Shown here in pieces: positions 1-9,921 of a stretch of 38,609 nt of DNA. The notes below the pieces were generated by a model. The model worked only from the letters and a program-made list of their open reading frames with translations, was not told where the DNA came from and made no database searches. The position numbers were made by a program, and so were the translations under genes. This stretch comes from Caulobacterales bacterium RIFCSPHIGHO2_01_FULL_70_19 (GTDB taxonomy: Bacteria; Pseudomonadota; Alphaproteobacteria; Caulobacterales; Caulobacteraceae), in the NCBI GenBank assembly GCA_001794825.1, contig MGLK01000013.1:1-38609 (forward strand). Direction: 5' to 3'. Numbering within the stretch: the first letter of the stretch is position 1; each line of letters starts with the position of its first letter.

Positions 1-1338
<1,338 letters not shown>

Positions 1339-1407
1339 TCAGTCATTTCTCCGGGTGGAGGGCTGGTCCGGCCCGCCGCCAAATACAACACGTGGCGAGG
1401 TCGTTGG

Positions 1408-3273
1408 TTACGAACTCGCGCTGTCTTCCCAAATCTCTCCGGTTTTGATCGCACGGCGAAGCGCGTCCCGCTCGGCCTTCAGCCTGCGGAACGCCTCGTC
1501 CTGCCCCGGCACGGTGCGCGCCGAAGACAGGGCGTCTTCCAGGGCGGCGACGCGCGTGAGCGCGTCGAACGCCTGCGACCAACGGATCCGCGCCTCGGCG
1601 AGGGGCTTGTCTGCTGCCAGGAAAGGCGCGCCGGACTTCGCCGCCGCCTTCTCGACCTCGCGCATCAAGACGTCATGACCCGATTGCGCCAGATGGCGAC
1701 GGAGCGCAGCAGAGTCAAGGTCCTGGCCGGAGAAGCGCAGGCGCACCAGTTCCTGTGCGAGACCGTCCAGCGCCCTGTCGCCGAACCCGTGGGCGGCGAT
1801 CGCCTCCAGATGGTCGTCCATCCGCTCCGGATCGTCGACCGCGCCATGGGCGAGGGCGGCGGCGACCGGCTCGATGGCGCGGCTCAGCGACTGCATCGCC
1901 TGGGCTCCCTCCGCCGTCTGCCCCAGCACCGGCGGCGGGCCGAAGCGGCGACCGCCTCCGGGACCGGCGCCGCCGCCTCCCGACGAGGGCTTCCGCGGCG
2001 GGAACAGGGCGTCGAAACGGTCGAACAGCTCCCGGCGGTATTGCTCCGCCAGATCCCGGTCCTGGATCGCCGAGGCCGCCTGCCGCAGGCGGCCCTTGAA
2101 TCCCGCCCGGCGCTCGGGGGTGTCCAGCGGCTCGGCCTCCGCCTCCTTCTGGAACAGCACCTCGGCGAACGGGCGCGTCGCCGACAGCGCCTGCCGCAGC
2201 GCCGGCGCGCCGCGCTCGCGCAGGATGTCGTCCGGATCGTTTCCGCCTTCAAGCAGGGCGAACCGGAAGGAGCGGCCGGGCTTCAGCTGCGGCAGGGCCC
2301 GATCGATCGCCCGGTAGGCCGCCCGCCGGCCGGCGGCGTCGCCGTCGAAGCACAGCACCGGCTCGTGCGACACGCGCCACAGCCGCTCCATCTGCTCCTC
2401 GGTCAACGCCGTGCCCATCGGGGCCACGGCCGGGATGCCGGCTCGCTGGCAGGCGATCACGTCCATGTAGCCCTCGACCACGACGACGGCCTGGTCGGAC
2501 CTGCTCTCGGCTCCGAGGATGCGCCGCGCCTCCGGGAGGCCGTACAGGGTCGCGCCCTTGTGGAAGAGCGGGCTCTCCGGACCGTTCAGGTATTTGGCCC
2601 GATCGTCGGGGTTCATCGCCCGGCCGCCGAAGCTGACGATCCGCCCGCGCGCGTCGAGGATCGGGAACATCAGCCGGTCGCGGAAGCGGTCGTAGGGGCT
2701 GCCGCCCCCCTCCGGCGCGATCAGCAGCCCGGCCTCGACCAGCTCCCCCGGCTTCGCGCCGCGCTGGATCAGCGCGCTCTTCAGCGCCTCGCGGTCATTC
2801 GGCGCATAGCCGAGCCCGAACCGCTCCCACTGGTCCTCGGGCAGGCCCCGGCGCTCCAGGTACTCCCGCGCCGCCTTGCCGGCCGAGCGGCGCAGGTTGG
2901 CGGCGAACCACTTCTGGGCCAGGTCCATCCAGTCGGACAGCCCCTGCCGCTTCTGCTCGCGCTCCGCCGCCTGCGGGTCCTCCGCCGGCAGGGCCATGCC
3001 CGCCTCCCCGGCCAGCCGCTGCACCGCCTCGACGAAGCTCAGCCGCTCCGTCTCCTGCAGGAAGCTGATGACGTCCCCGTGCTTGCCGGAGCTGAAGTCG
3101 TGGAAGAAGCCCTTGTCGTCATTGACGAAGAAGCTCGGCGACTTCTCCTTGGTGAAGGGCGACAGGCCGACGTACTCGCGCCCCTGCCGCTTGAGCTTCA
3201 CCGTCCGCCCGATGATGTCGGACGGCCGAAGGCGGGCCTTCAGTTCCTCAAGGAAGCGTTCGTCGAAGCGCAC
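1408..3273 (-). CDS. dnaG: DNA primase DnaG with degenerate zinc-binding domain
   Basis: Primase synthesises RNA primers for DNA replication together with the DnaB helicase. The 621 residues begin at a GTG (read from 3273) with AAGG five bases upstream. An N-terminal CHC2-type domain spans about residues 1-100. The TOPRIM catalytic core includes [10 protein letters not shown] and the metal-binding [13 protein letters not shown]. The C-terminal part is the helicase-binding region. In the N-terminal domain the fold motifs are kept ([21 protein letters not shown]), but the four zinc ligands of the E. coli pattern are replaced by Ser38, Thr41, Asp59 and Ser62. A TATAAG hexamer ends only seven bases before the GTG, so a nearly leaderless transcript is possible, although the AAGG could equally be a ribosome site. 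It is followed by rpoD. Confidence 0.97.
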   Translation of the reverse strand: MRFDERFLEELKARLRPSDIIGRTVKLKRQGREYVGLSPFTKEKSPSFFVNDDKGFFHDFSSGKHGDVISFLQETERLSFVEAVQRLAGEAGMALPAEDPQAAEREQKRQGLSDWMDLAQKWFAANLRRSAGKAAREYLERRGLPEDQWERFGLGYAPNDREALKSALIQRGAKPGELVEAGLLIAPEGGGSPYDRFRDRLMFPILDARGRIVSFGGRAMNPDDRAKYLNGPESPLFHKGATLYGLPEARRILGAESRSDQAVVVVEGYMDVIACQRAGIPAVAPMGTALTEEQMERLWRVSHEPVLCFDGDAAGRRAAYRAIDRALPQLKPGRSFRFALLEGGNDPDDILRERGAPALRQALSATRPFAEVLFQKEAEAEPLDTPERRAGFKGRLRQAASAIQDRDLAEQYRRELFDRFDALFPPRKPSSGGGGAGPGGGRRFGPPPVLGQTAEGAQAMQSLSRAIEPVAAALAHGAVDDPERMDDHLEAIAAHGFGDRALDGLAQELVRLRFSGQDLDSAALRRHLAQSGHDVLMREVEKAAAKSGAPFLAADKPLAEARIRWSQAFDALTRVAALEDALSSARTVPGQDEAFRRLKAERDALRRAIKTGEIWEDSASS

Positions 3274-3291
3274 GACCGCCTTATAGCGCGC

Positions 3292-3405
3292 GACTCAGCC
3301 AAAAGCGGCGATTTACCTTTCATTAACCAGGAAGGCGAAACCCGGCCGATAACCATCTGATTCCGGACATTTTTCTATGGAACTATCCACAAGGGCTGTG
3401 GATTA
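3292..3405. promoter_or_regulatory. dnaG upstream control region: CtrA-like site, two GANTC sites, facing DnaA-like boxes
   Basis: This AT-rich stretch separates dnaG (reverse) from a small forward gene. It contains GACTC at 3292-3296 and GATTC at 3359-3363, both GANTC sites of the cell-cycle methylase CcrM. TTTA-N7-TTAAC at 3312-3327 is one mismatch from the CtrA consensus TTAA-N7-TTAAC. CTATCCACA at 3383-3391 and the inverted TGTGGATTA at 3397-3405 are each one base from the DnaA box TTATCCACA; together they form seven-base arms (ATCCACA/TGTGGAT) around five bases. The motifs are seen directly. Their use by CtrA, CcrM and DnaA is inferred from Caulobacter biology. Confidence 0.5.
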
Positions 3406-3486
3406 ACCATACGTCCGCTCCAGAACGGCGCGGGGTCCGGCGGCGACGCGGCGAAGAACGCAAACCCGCCCGGGAGCGAGAATCAC

Positions 3487-3753
3487 ATGTTCGTCGCCGT
3501 CGCCCGTCCGGCGGTGGAGCCTGAAGGCCCCGACGCCGTCGCCGTCCCCGGCTCCCCGCCCATCGCCGACCTCCCGCCGCGCGCCCTGCACGCGCGGCTC
3601 CTCCAGAACGCCGCCCTGCGACGTCTGCGGGGCGTCGAGCGCCGGCGCAGCAACCGGCTCGACGACGCAGCCTACTGGCTTCACGCCGCTCCTGTCGCGA
3701 TCCGCAAGGCTTCGGCCCTGCGCGAGCAGAAGAGCTTCGCTCCCCTGCCCTGA
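3487..3753 (+). CDS. Small hypothetical protein, 88 aa
   Basis: I do not recognise this protein. It begins at an ATG with a GGGAGCGAG ribosome-binding sequence about six bases upstream. Codon use is strongly GC at third positions, like the neighbouring genes, which supports real coding. The first 30 residues are rich in Pro, Ala and Val and look disordered. The rest is basic and probably helical (ALHARLLQNAALRRLRGVER, then SNRLDDAAYWLHAAP). There is no signal peptide or membrane span. It is transcribed divergently from dnaG across the control region, and its stop lies six bases from the convergent carA stop. An overlapping reverse-strand reading frame exists but has no comparable start signal. 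Confidence 0.6.
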   Translation: MFVAVARPAVEPEGPDAVAVPGSPPIADLPPRALHARLLQNAALRRLRGVERRRSNRLDDAAYWLHAAPVAIRKASALREQKSFAPLP

Positions 3754-3759
3754 CCGGGT

Positions 3760-4920
3760 TCAGCCCTTCATCGAATCCGCGAAGCGCTGGAACAGGTAGA
3801 GGCTGTCGGTCGGCCCCGGCGACGCCTCCGGGTGGTGCTGGACGCTGAACACCGGTCGATCCCTCAGCGCGATGCCGCAGTTGGTGCCGTCGAACAGGCT
3901 GACGTGGGTCTCGACCACGGCGTCCGGCAGGCTGTCGCGATCGACGGTGAAGCCGTGGTTCATCGATACGATCTCGACCTTGCCGGTGGTCAGGTCCTTG
4001 ACCGGATGGTTGGCCCCGTGATGGCCCTGCTCCATCTTGACCGTCTTCGCCCCGAGGGCCAGAGCCAGCATCTGGTGGCCGAGACAGATGCCGAACACCG
4101 GCTTGCCGCTCTCCACCAGCTTGCGGATCTCCGGGACCGCGTACTCGCCGGTGGCGGCCGGATCCCCGGGCCCGTTCGACAGCACGACCCCGTCGGGATT
4201 GCGGGCCAGTATCTCCTCGGCCGTCGTGGTCGCGGGGACCACGGTGATCTTCGCCCCCGTCGAGGCCAGCGCCCGCAGGATGTTGCGCTTCACGCCATAG
4301 TCGACCACGACCACCGAGCGATCCTTGGCGTCGACCCGCGGATAGCCCTCCGGCCAGTCCCAGAGGCCCTCGTTCCAGTCGAACGACTGCAGGGTGGTGG
4401 CGTCCTTCGCGAGGTCGAGCCCGACCAGCCCGCTCCACGCCTTCGCCTGCGCCACCAGAGCGTCGAGGTCGAAGCGGCCTTCCGGATCGTGGGCGATCAC
4501 GGCGTGCGGCGCGCCGGAGTCGCGGATCCGGGCGGTCAGGGCGCGCGTGTCGACCCCGGCCAGACCAACCACGCCCCGGCGCTTCATCCAGCCGTCGAAA
4601 CCGTCGTCCGCCCGCCAGTTCGCAGGATCGGTCGGCAGGTCCCGGAAGATCGCGCCCCGCGCCGAGGTCTCCGCGCCGCCGCCGATCTGCTCGACATCCT
4701 CGACGTTCACCCCGGTGTTGCCGACGTGCGGAAAGGTGAAGGCCAGGATCTGGCTCATGTAGGACGGGTCGGTCAGGATCTCCTGGTAACCCGTCATGGC
4801 GGTGTTGAAGACCACCTCGCCGAGCGCCCGGCCCACGGCGCCGCAGCCCAGCCCCTGCAGGACGGTCCCGTCCGCCAGCGCCAGAACGCCCGTAACCCCT
4901 GGAAGCAGCTTCTCGGTCAT
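3760..4920 (-). CDS. carA: Carbamoyl-phosphate synthase small (glutaminase) subunit
   Basis: CarA hydrolyses glutamine and channels ammonia to CarB, which makes carbamoyl phosphate for arginine and pyrimidine synthesis. The 386-residue protein has the CarA-specific N-terminal half ([30 protein letters not shown]) and a class I amidotransferase half with the nucleophile Cys in GICLGHQML and the His/Glu pair in [11 protein letters not shown]. The start chosen is the ATG at 4918-4920 (MTEKLLPG), which has GGAG five to six bases upstream. An in-frame ATG 11 codons earlier has no such support. It lies 67 nt behind the permease gene on the same strand. carB is about 8 kb away on the other strand, so the two subunits are not co-transcribed. 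Confidence 0.97.
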   Translation of the reverse strand: MTEKLLPGVTGVLALADGTVLQGLGCGAVGRALGEVVFNTAMTGYQEILTDPSYMSQILAFTFPHVGNTGVNVEDVEQIGGGAETSARGAIFRDLPTDPANWRADDGFDGWMKRRGVVGLAGVDTRALTARIRDSGAPHAVIAHDPEGRFDLDALVAQAKAWSGLVGLDLAKDATTLQSFDWNEGLWDWPEGYPRVDAKDRSVVVVDYGVKRNILRALASTGAKITVVPATTTAEEILARNPDGVVLSNGPGDPAATGEYAVPEIRKLVESGKPVFGICLGHQMLALALGAKTVKMEQGHHGANHPVKDLTTGKVEIVSMNHGFTVDRDSLPDAVVETHVSLFDGTNCGIALRDRPVFSVQHHPEASPGPTDSLYLFQRFADSMKG

Positions 4921-4987
4921 GGGCGCTCCATACAGCCGAATCCCGGCAAGCAAACGGCGGCGTCGTTAGGCGTCGCCCGGCTCCGGG

Positions 4988-6304
4988 TCAACCGCGCCGC
5001 GCGGAACGGCGCACCACGCCGAACCAGGCGACGAGCATCAGCGCGAAGAAACCGACCGAAGGAAGGACGTACCCGGGCGCCGCGAAGGCGATCGCCGCCG
5101 CCGCGAAAAGCAGTCCCGCGCCGGCGGTGATCCGGGTGCGCGGACGCTGCGCCAGCCGGAACAGGGACACCGAACACACAGCGTAGACGACCAGCGTCAG
5201 GACCGAGGTCACGCCCACCAGCAGGCCGAACTGCCCGCCCAGGGTGGGCTGTCCGGACAGGACGGTGACCACGCTCATGATGGCGGCCCCCAGCAGGGGA
5301 TTGGCGACCGGCGTCCGGTCGCCCGCGCCAAAGCCCGACGGCAGATAGCCGTGGCGAGCCGCGGCCCGGGCCGTCTCGCCGCCCATCATGACCCAGCCGC
5401 CGACCGTGCCGATCGTCTTGACGATGGCGCAGACCGCCACGAGCCCGGCGATGGAGCCGCCGAACACCCGCTGCGCCAGATCGGCGTAGGGGCTGGAGGA
5501 CGCTTCGATGTCCGCCAGCGGGATCACGCCGAAGACCGACACGGTCGCGGCGACGTAGACCACCGTCGCCAGCCCCACGCCGGCGACAGACGCGCGCCCG
5601 ACGTCCCGCCCGGGATTGCGGACCCGGCGGGACAGGGCCGCGGCGCTCTCGACGCCCAGGTAGGCCCAGAAGATGATGGCCAGCGAGGCCGGCACGGACT
5701 CGAACAGAGGCGCGCCGGACGGACTCCAGGAGGCGGCGAACAGGGCCGGGTCGAAGGCGCGGGCGCCCGCCACCACGGCGATGGCGATCGGGACCAGACC
5801 GATCACGAGAGCGGCGGCCGCGAGCCACGACGCGGTTCGGGTTCCGAAAATGTAGGCGATCGTCGCCGTCCAGATGATCGCGAGGTTGCAGAAGGTCGCC
5901 GCCACCGGATCCCTGAGCACGGGCCAGAAGAACCCGAGATAGCCTGTCGCCGCCACCGCCACGGCCACATTGCCCACGAGACAGGCCGCCCAGAAGGCCA
6001 GCGAGACGTTGAAGCCGGCGTACCGGCCCAGACCGCGCTCGGCGAATCCCGCCAGACCGTCGGCGTCGGGCTGGAGACGTCCCAGCGCCCCGAAGACGAG
6101 GGCGAGGGTCGCCGCACCCGCCGCGGCCACGAGCCAGCCGATCAGGGATGAGCCGCCGGTGGGGGCGAGACTGACGGGGAGCAGATAGAGGCCGGAGCCG
6201 ATCATGTTGCCCGCCACGACCAGCGCGGCCAGCCCCCAGCCCAGCTTGTGCCGGTCCGCCAGCGGCTCCTCCGGCAAGGGGACGGGACGGGCGACGTCGC
6301 TCAT
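4988..6304 (-). CDS. APC-superfamily amino acid/polyamine permease
   Basis: This is a 438-residue integral membrane protein with about twelve predicted hydrophobic spans. It opens with GWGLAALVVAGNMIGSGLY, the first-helix signature (GNxIGSG) of the APC amino acid-polyamine family, nearest in style to AdiC/PotE-type antiporters. FWAYLGVESAAALSRRVRNP is the usual helix 6 to loop motif of the family. Its ATG overlaps the stop of the upstream Rieske oxygenase gene by four bases (ATGA), so the two are translationally coupled and probably handle the same compound. The substrate is not readable from sequence; an amino acid, betaine or polyamine is plausible. Confidence 0.88.
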   Translation of the reverse strand: MSDVARPVPLPEEPLADRHKLGWGLAALVVAGNMIGSGLYLLPVSLAPTGGSSLIGWLVAAAGAATLALVFGALGRLQPDADGLAGFAERGLGRYAGFNVSLAFWAACLVGNVAVAVAATGYLGFFWPVLRDPVAATFCNLAIIWTATIAYIFGTRTASWLAAAALVIGLVPIAIAVVAGARAFDPALFAASWSPSGAPLFESVPASLAIIFWAYLGVESAAALSRRVRNPGRDVGRASVAGVGLATVVYVAATVSVFGVIPLADIEASSSPYADLAQRVFGGSIAGLVAVCAIVKTIGTVGGWVMMGGETARAAARHGYLPSGFGAGDRTPVANPLLGAAIMSVVTVLSGQPTLGGQFGLLVGVTSVLTLVVYAVCSVSLFRLAQRPRTRITAGAGLLFAAAAIAFAAPGYVLPSVGFFALMLVAWFGVVRRSARRG

Positions 6305-7299
6305 GCATGAACCTCGGCGATGCGGGACTGGAACCAGGCCACGCCTGACTCGTGCCGCGGACTCAGCACGCCCCGATCATAGGCGCCCGCCGAGAGATTC
6401 GCCTGCACCGCCTCGCAGATGCGCGCGTCCTCCGCAGTCAGCCGATCCGACGCCTTGACGGCGTCGCCCAGCGCCGCCTCCCCGCCGTCGGCCAGGAACA
6501 GGTAGTCCAGTCGGGTGCGACCGGCCCCCAGCGGCGTCATCCGCTCGAGCATCGCCCCGTCCCGGTAGACGTTGATCCCGAGGTTCGGCCACAGCCAGCC
6601 CCACACTCCCGCCTGCGGACCATCGTTCACGCCCGCGGCTTCCTGCACCACCAGTTCGCCTTCAACCGATACGCGGTATTCGGCGCCGCCAAGCTCCTCC
6701 GCCAGCACCGGATGCACCGCGCCGATGTGGTAGCCCTCCAGATAGTTCTCGACATAGACCTTCCAGTCGCAGGCGAGTTCATGCGTCCGCCGCAGCGCCG
6801 GCTCCGGCAGGCTGAGCCCGCGCTCCGCCAGCAGTCGCTCCAGCGGCGCGACGTGGTCCTCCAGCGGGGCGGCCTCCCCGTCGAGGTTGAAGAACACCAG
6901 CCCGCGCCAGGTGGCGCATCTCACCTCGAACAGCCCGTGCTCCCGCGGATCGAAGCCGTCGGCCGTCCCGAACCCGGTGGCCGCCCGCAACCGGCCGTCG
7001 AGGGCGTAGCGCCAGCCATGGTAGGCGCAGACCAGTTCCCCCTCGCAGCGGCCGCGCTCGCCCTGCACCAGCGGCCCCGCGCGATGCCGACAGACGTTGT
7101 GGAACACCCGCAGCGCGCCGTCCCGGCCGCGCACCATCAGCAGGCGCATCCCTGCGATCGCGCTCGCCAGCCAGTCGCCCTCGGCCGGGACTTCGCCCTC
7201 GTGCCCGAGGAACAACCAGGCCCGCTGGTACACTGCGGACCTTTCCCGCCGCCACGCGTCGGGACAATGGTAGAGGCGCGCGGGCAAGGTCGTCTGCAT
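6301..7299 (-). CDS. Rieske non-heme iron oxygenase, alpha subunit (quaternary-amine-oxygenase-like)
   Basis: This is a 332-residue catalytic subunit. A Rieske [2Fe-2S] site is visible as CRH-N18-CAYH. The mononuclear iron site is ENYLEGYHIGAVH (two His), with the acidic ligand probably in EDARICEAVQANL near the C-terminus. The residue bridging the two metal centres is Glu in the E-x2-H-x4-H motif, where naphthalene-type dioxygenases have Asp; from memory, Glu occurs in carnitine/betaine-type oxygenases such as CntA. That points to choline-, betaine- or carnitine-like substrates, which is an inference. No ferredoxin reductase partner is in the window. It overlaps the downstream permease by four bases. 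The start lacks a clear ribosome site; a small hairpin (GCAGG-CCT-CCTGC) sits just upstream. Confidence 0.88.
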   Translation of the reverse strand: MQTTLPARLYHCPDAWRRERSAVYQRAWLFLGHEGEVPAEGDWLASAIAGMRLLMVRGRDGALRVFHNVCRHRAGPLVQGERGRCEGELVCAYHGWRYALDGRLRAATGFGTADGFDPREHGLFEVRCATWRGLVFFNLDGEAAPLEDHVAPLERLLAERGLSLPEPALRRTHELACDWKVYVENYLEGYHIGAVHPVLAEELGGAEYRVSVEGELVVQEAAGVNDGPQAGVWGWLWPNLGINVYRDGAMLERMTPLGAGRTRLDYLFLADGGEAALGDAVKASDRLTAEDARICEAVQANLSAGAYDRGVLSPRHESGVAWFQSRIAEVHA

Positions 7300-7340
7300 G
7301 AACGCAGGAGGCCTGCCACGCCCCGCCCCGTCAACCAGGA

Positions 7341-8204
7341 TCAGACGCTCAGCGGATCCATGCCAGCGAAGACGGCGTGGGTGGCGCCGGCGGCGTGGGC
7401 CGCCAGTCCCCGATCGGGTCTCAGGTTGAGCAGCAGGACCTGCCCGCAGGCGTTGCGCGCCGCCTGGATGAGCGCTGCCGCGCCCCGCCAGTCGCGCGCG
7501 TGCTCATGCTCGACGCCGGCAAAGTCGATCGCCAGACAGCGCGCGCCGACGCCGCACAGCCGCTGCGCGGCCGCCGCATCCGGCGCGATGTGAAGCACCA
7601 CTCCCTGGGCGGCCGTCTCGAAGTGGCTGATGGCCTCGGCGATGGCATCTGGCGGCGCCTGCTCGATCCCGCCCAGCACCTCTACAAGGAGGGCCCCGGG
7701 CGCCCGGGCGTGCTGAAGCTCGGTGCACAGCAGGGCGAAGCGGCCGCGGCTCGACGCCACCGTCCGCCAGTAGGCGGGCAAGACGCCGCTGTCCCGCGGC
7801 GTGAGCCGCAGCAGGCCGAGGCCCTCCCGCAGCGTCATCAGGTCAATCCGGTGCAGGTCGACCGGCTCGATGGTCCGCCGGCCCAGGCCCAGCAGGGCGC
7901 GCTCGCCGCCCTGGTGCCGGACCATCCGCCGGACGCGACGGGCCACCGGCGTCGACCGGCCGAGGTCGAACACCGGCTGCGCCGCGAGGGTGACGGTGAG
8001 TTCGCGTTGCGCCCGCGTCACCACCGTGAAGGTCACGCTCTCGTAAGCCTCGGCGTAGCCGCGGCGCGGGGGCGCCGGCCGGGCTCCGGACGGCGTGGGG
8101 GGCGCATAGCTGGCGCTTTCGGCCGCAGCGACGGCCCTCGTCGTATCGCGGGTCCGCTCTGCATCTGGCCGGACCGGTTCGGGCCGCTCCGTAGACAATC
8201 CCAT
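7341..8204 (-). CDS. Hypothetical protein, 287 aa (possible degenerate EAL-like fold)
   Basis: I do not recognise a firm family. The start at the ATG read from 8204 (MGLSTERPEP) is supported by AGGAG seven bases upstream; the open frame extends further but that part lies in the divergent promoter region. The first 70 residues are Pro/Ala/Arg-rich and likely disordered. The rest alternates hydrophobic strands and helices (LAAQPVFDL, ALLVEVLGGIEQ, CLAIDFAGVEH, QVLLLNLRPDRG) in an order loosely like an EAL phosphodiesterase barrel, but without the EAL triad or metal ligands. If related, it would be catalytically dead. It precedes the Rieske gene by 41 nt on the same strand and may be co-transcribed. 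Confidence 0.65.
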   Translation of the reverse strand: MGLSTERPEPVRPDAERTRDTTRAVAAAESASYAPPTPSGARPAPPRRGYAEAYESVTFTVVTRAQRELTVTLAAQPVFDLGRSTPVARRVRRMVRHQGGERALLGLGRRTIEPVDLHRIDLMTLREGLGLLRLTPRDSGVLPAYWRTVASSRGRFALLCTELQHARAPGALLVEVLGGIEQAPPDAIAEAISHFETAAQGVVLHIAPDAAAAQRLCGVGARCLAIDFAGVEHEHARDWRGAAALIQAARNACGQVLLLNLRPDRGLAAHAAGATHAVFAGMDPLSV

Positions 8205-8366
8205 GACCGACTCCTGTGGACGGCCCCCCGGGAAAGACCCGGAAGCATGCCTGCAGTTCGCGAACGCTTCCCTGACAAACATGGTCAAGCGCCCGTTCAC
8301 CACGACGCGTTCCGGGGGCCCGGCCTGCGGCTTGCATGGGGTGGCTCGCACGGGCATGGAGCGCCG

Positions 8367-9071
8367 ATGAAGATCACGACCATCGGGCTCGATGCCGACG
8401 ACACGCTCTGGCACAACGAGACGATCTTCCGGCTGACGCACGACCGGTTCGTCGAACTGCTGGCGGAACATGGAGACCGGGCGCAGATCGAGGCGCGACT
8501 GTCGGCGACCGAGCAGCGAAATCTTCGGCTCTACGGCTACGGGGTGAAGGGCTTCACCCTGTCGATGATAGAGACGGCGATGGAGCTAACCGGCGGACAG
8601 GCGTCTCCGGCCGTCGTGCGCGAGATCCTGGCGGCCGGCCGCGAGATGCTCTCCCACCCGGTGGAGACGCTGCCGGGCGTGGATGAGGCGTTGGCGGCTC
8701 TCGCCGAGCGCCACCGCCTGGTCCTGATCACCAAGGGCGACCTGATGGACCAGGAGCGCAAGCTGGCCGCCTCAGGCCTTGGCGACCTGTTCGCCGCGGT
8801 CGAGATCGTCTCGGAGAAGCACGCCCACACCTACGACCGGATCTTCAACCGGCACGGCACTGGCCCCGCGGAAGCCGTCATGGTCGGCAACTCGATGAGG
8901 TCCGACGTGCTGCCGGCGCTCGCCGCCGGCGCATGGGCCGTCCACATTCCCTACGCCGTGACCTGGGCGCATGAACTGGCCGACGCGCCCGAGAACGATC
9001 CCCGCTTCGCAGTCCTCGAGCGGATCGACGACCTCCCCGGCTGGATCGGCGCCCGGACCGGTCAGGCGTAG
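8367..9071 (+). CDS. HAD-superfamily hydrolase
   Basis: This is a 234-residue soluble protein with all four HAD motifs: I (GLDADDTLWHNE, nucleophile and acid Asp), II (LVLITKGD, Thr), III (the Lys in VSEKHAHTY), and IV (VMVGNSMRSDVLPALAAGA). The helical insert after motif I marks a C1-cap phosphatase of the YjjG/phosphoglycolate phosphatase kind. The substrate is unknown. The ATG at 8367 has GGAG seven bases upstream; the reading frame is open far to the left but that part is antisense to the preceding gene. Its 3' end overlaps the convergent sulfotransferase-like gene by ten bases. Confidence 0.9.
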   Translation: MKITTIGLDADDTLWHNETIFRLTHDRFVELLAEHGDRAQIEARLSATEQRNLRLYGYGVKGFTLSMIETAMELTGGQASPAVVREILAAGREMLSHPVETLPGVDEALAALAERHRLVLITKGDLMDQERKLAASGLGDLFAAVEIVSEKHAHTYDRIFNRHGTGPAEAVMVGNSMRSDVLPALAAGAWAVHIPYAVTWAHELADAPENDPRFAVLERIDDLPGWIGARTGQA

Positions 9072-9856
9072 CCCAGCAGGGCCCGCAGTCCGGGGGCATG
9101 GAAGTCGACGAGCCGCCGCTGGGTCTCCGGCAAGGTCGCCGGGAACTCCAGTCCCGCGGGCAGCTTGAGGTTCTCCCGCGCCGTGCGGCTCAGCCTCCGG
9201 TCCGCGCCGATCTCGACGCGCTCGCGCCAGTCGCCGGGCCGATCGATGCCGGCCGCGTCCAGCAGGTCGGCGAAGAAGGTCTCGGCCTCATCCGTTTCGA
9301 GGGACGTCACGGCGCGGACCGCATCCTCGTAGCGGACGAGATGCACGCCCGTGCCGAGCCAGGCCGCAGCGTTGTGAGTGTAGATGTCGATGAGCGCCGG
9401 CGACTTCTGGTGGATGCCGAAGATCATCATGTTGAGGATCGCTTCGGCGCTGTAGAGGCCGGGCGTCTTCAGGTGCTGGATGTTCTCCTGATCGAACTCT
9501 TCCGAGACGAAGAACCGGGCCCGCGCCAGAACCCAGTCGTAGGGGTCGCGAACGAGCAGGATATGTCGCGCGTGGCGGATGTTGGCCAGCGACTGATCGC
9601 TGAACAGCAGGTGGCCGGCGGCCAGCCGCGGGGCGTGCGGATTGAAGGCGTCCAGGTGCAGATGCATGTTCGGGATCTGCACGAAGTCCCGGTCATGATG
9701 CTGCGCCACCGGCACGAACATCCGCAGGATGTTGCGCAGGAGATGGGTGCCGCCCTTGGGAATGCTGTTGACCAGCACGGGCTGGCGTAGCGGGACCTGC
9801 GGGAAAGCCGTAACCTTCTCGTCCAGGGTGTCCTTGATGCCTCGGATGATCGCCAT
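9062..9856 (-). CDS. Sulfotransferase-like protein
   Basis: This 264-residue protein resembles PAPS-dependent sulfotransferases. LVNSIPKGGTHLLRNIL matches the 5'-phosphosulfate loop (PKSGTT-type), and HILLVRDPYDWVLARARFF matches the 3'-phosphate-binding motif (RDPxDxxxS-type), with the usual spacing of roughly 80 residues. The acceptor is unknown; sugars, lipids or proteins are possible. The start at the ATG read from 9856 (MAIIRGIKDT) has GAGG seven bases upstream. A longer in-frame start would read through the terminator at 9922-9949 and is rejected. It lies downstream of the TonB receptor on the same strand but behind that terminator, with a perfect 18-bp palindrome in its leader. Confidence 0.75.
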   Translation of the reverse strand: MAIIRGIKDTLDEKVTAFPQVPLRQPVLVNSIPKGGTHLLRNILRMFVPVAQHHDRDFVQIPNMHLHLDAFNPHAPRLAAGHLLFSDQSLANIRHARHILLVRDPYDWVLARARFFVSEEFDQENIQHLKTPGLYSAEAILNMMIFGIHQKSPALIDIYTHNAAAWLGTGVHLVRYEDAVRAVTSLETDEAETFFADLLDAAGIDRPGDWRERVEIGADRRLSRTARENLKLPAGLEFPATLPETQRRLVDFHAPGLRALLGYA

Positions 9857-9890
9857 ACGGTCGCCTCGCGGCGGCCGGAGCCGCCAGTGC

Positions 9891-9908
9891 CGTGCGCCAT
9901 GGCGCACG
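9891..9908. promoter_or_regulatory. Perfect 18-bp palindrome upstream of the sulfotransferase-like gene
   Basis: CGTGCGCCATGGCGCACG reads identically on both strands. It lies 35 bases upstream of the start codon at 9856 and 14 bases from the terminator hairpin. Its position between a terminator and a start codon is what an operator would show. No regulator can be assigned from sequence. Confidence 0.4.
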
Positions 9909-9921
9909 ATGAACATGATGA

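Noticed and set aside
3384..3404. Hairpin formed by the facing DnaA-like boxes considered as a terminator
   Set aside because: No T-tract follows on either strand and no gene ends there; it is better read as paired binding sites.
3292..3405. Possible chromosomal replication origin
   Set aside because: CtrA-, DnaA- and GANTC-like motifs are present, but only one weak DnaA pair and one CtrA-like site occur, and usual origin neighbours such as hemE, dnaA or parAB are absent.
8205..8471. N-terminal extension of the unknown protein before its ATG at 8204
   Set aside because: It overlaps the start of the HAD gene and lies upstream of a good AGGAG/ATG pair, so the shorter start is preferred.
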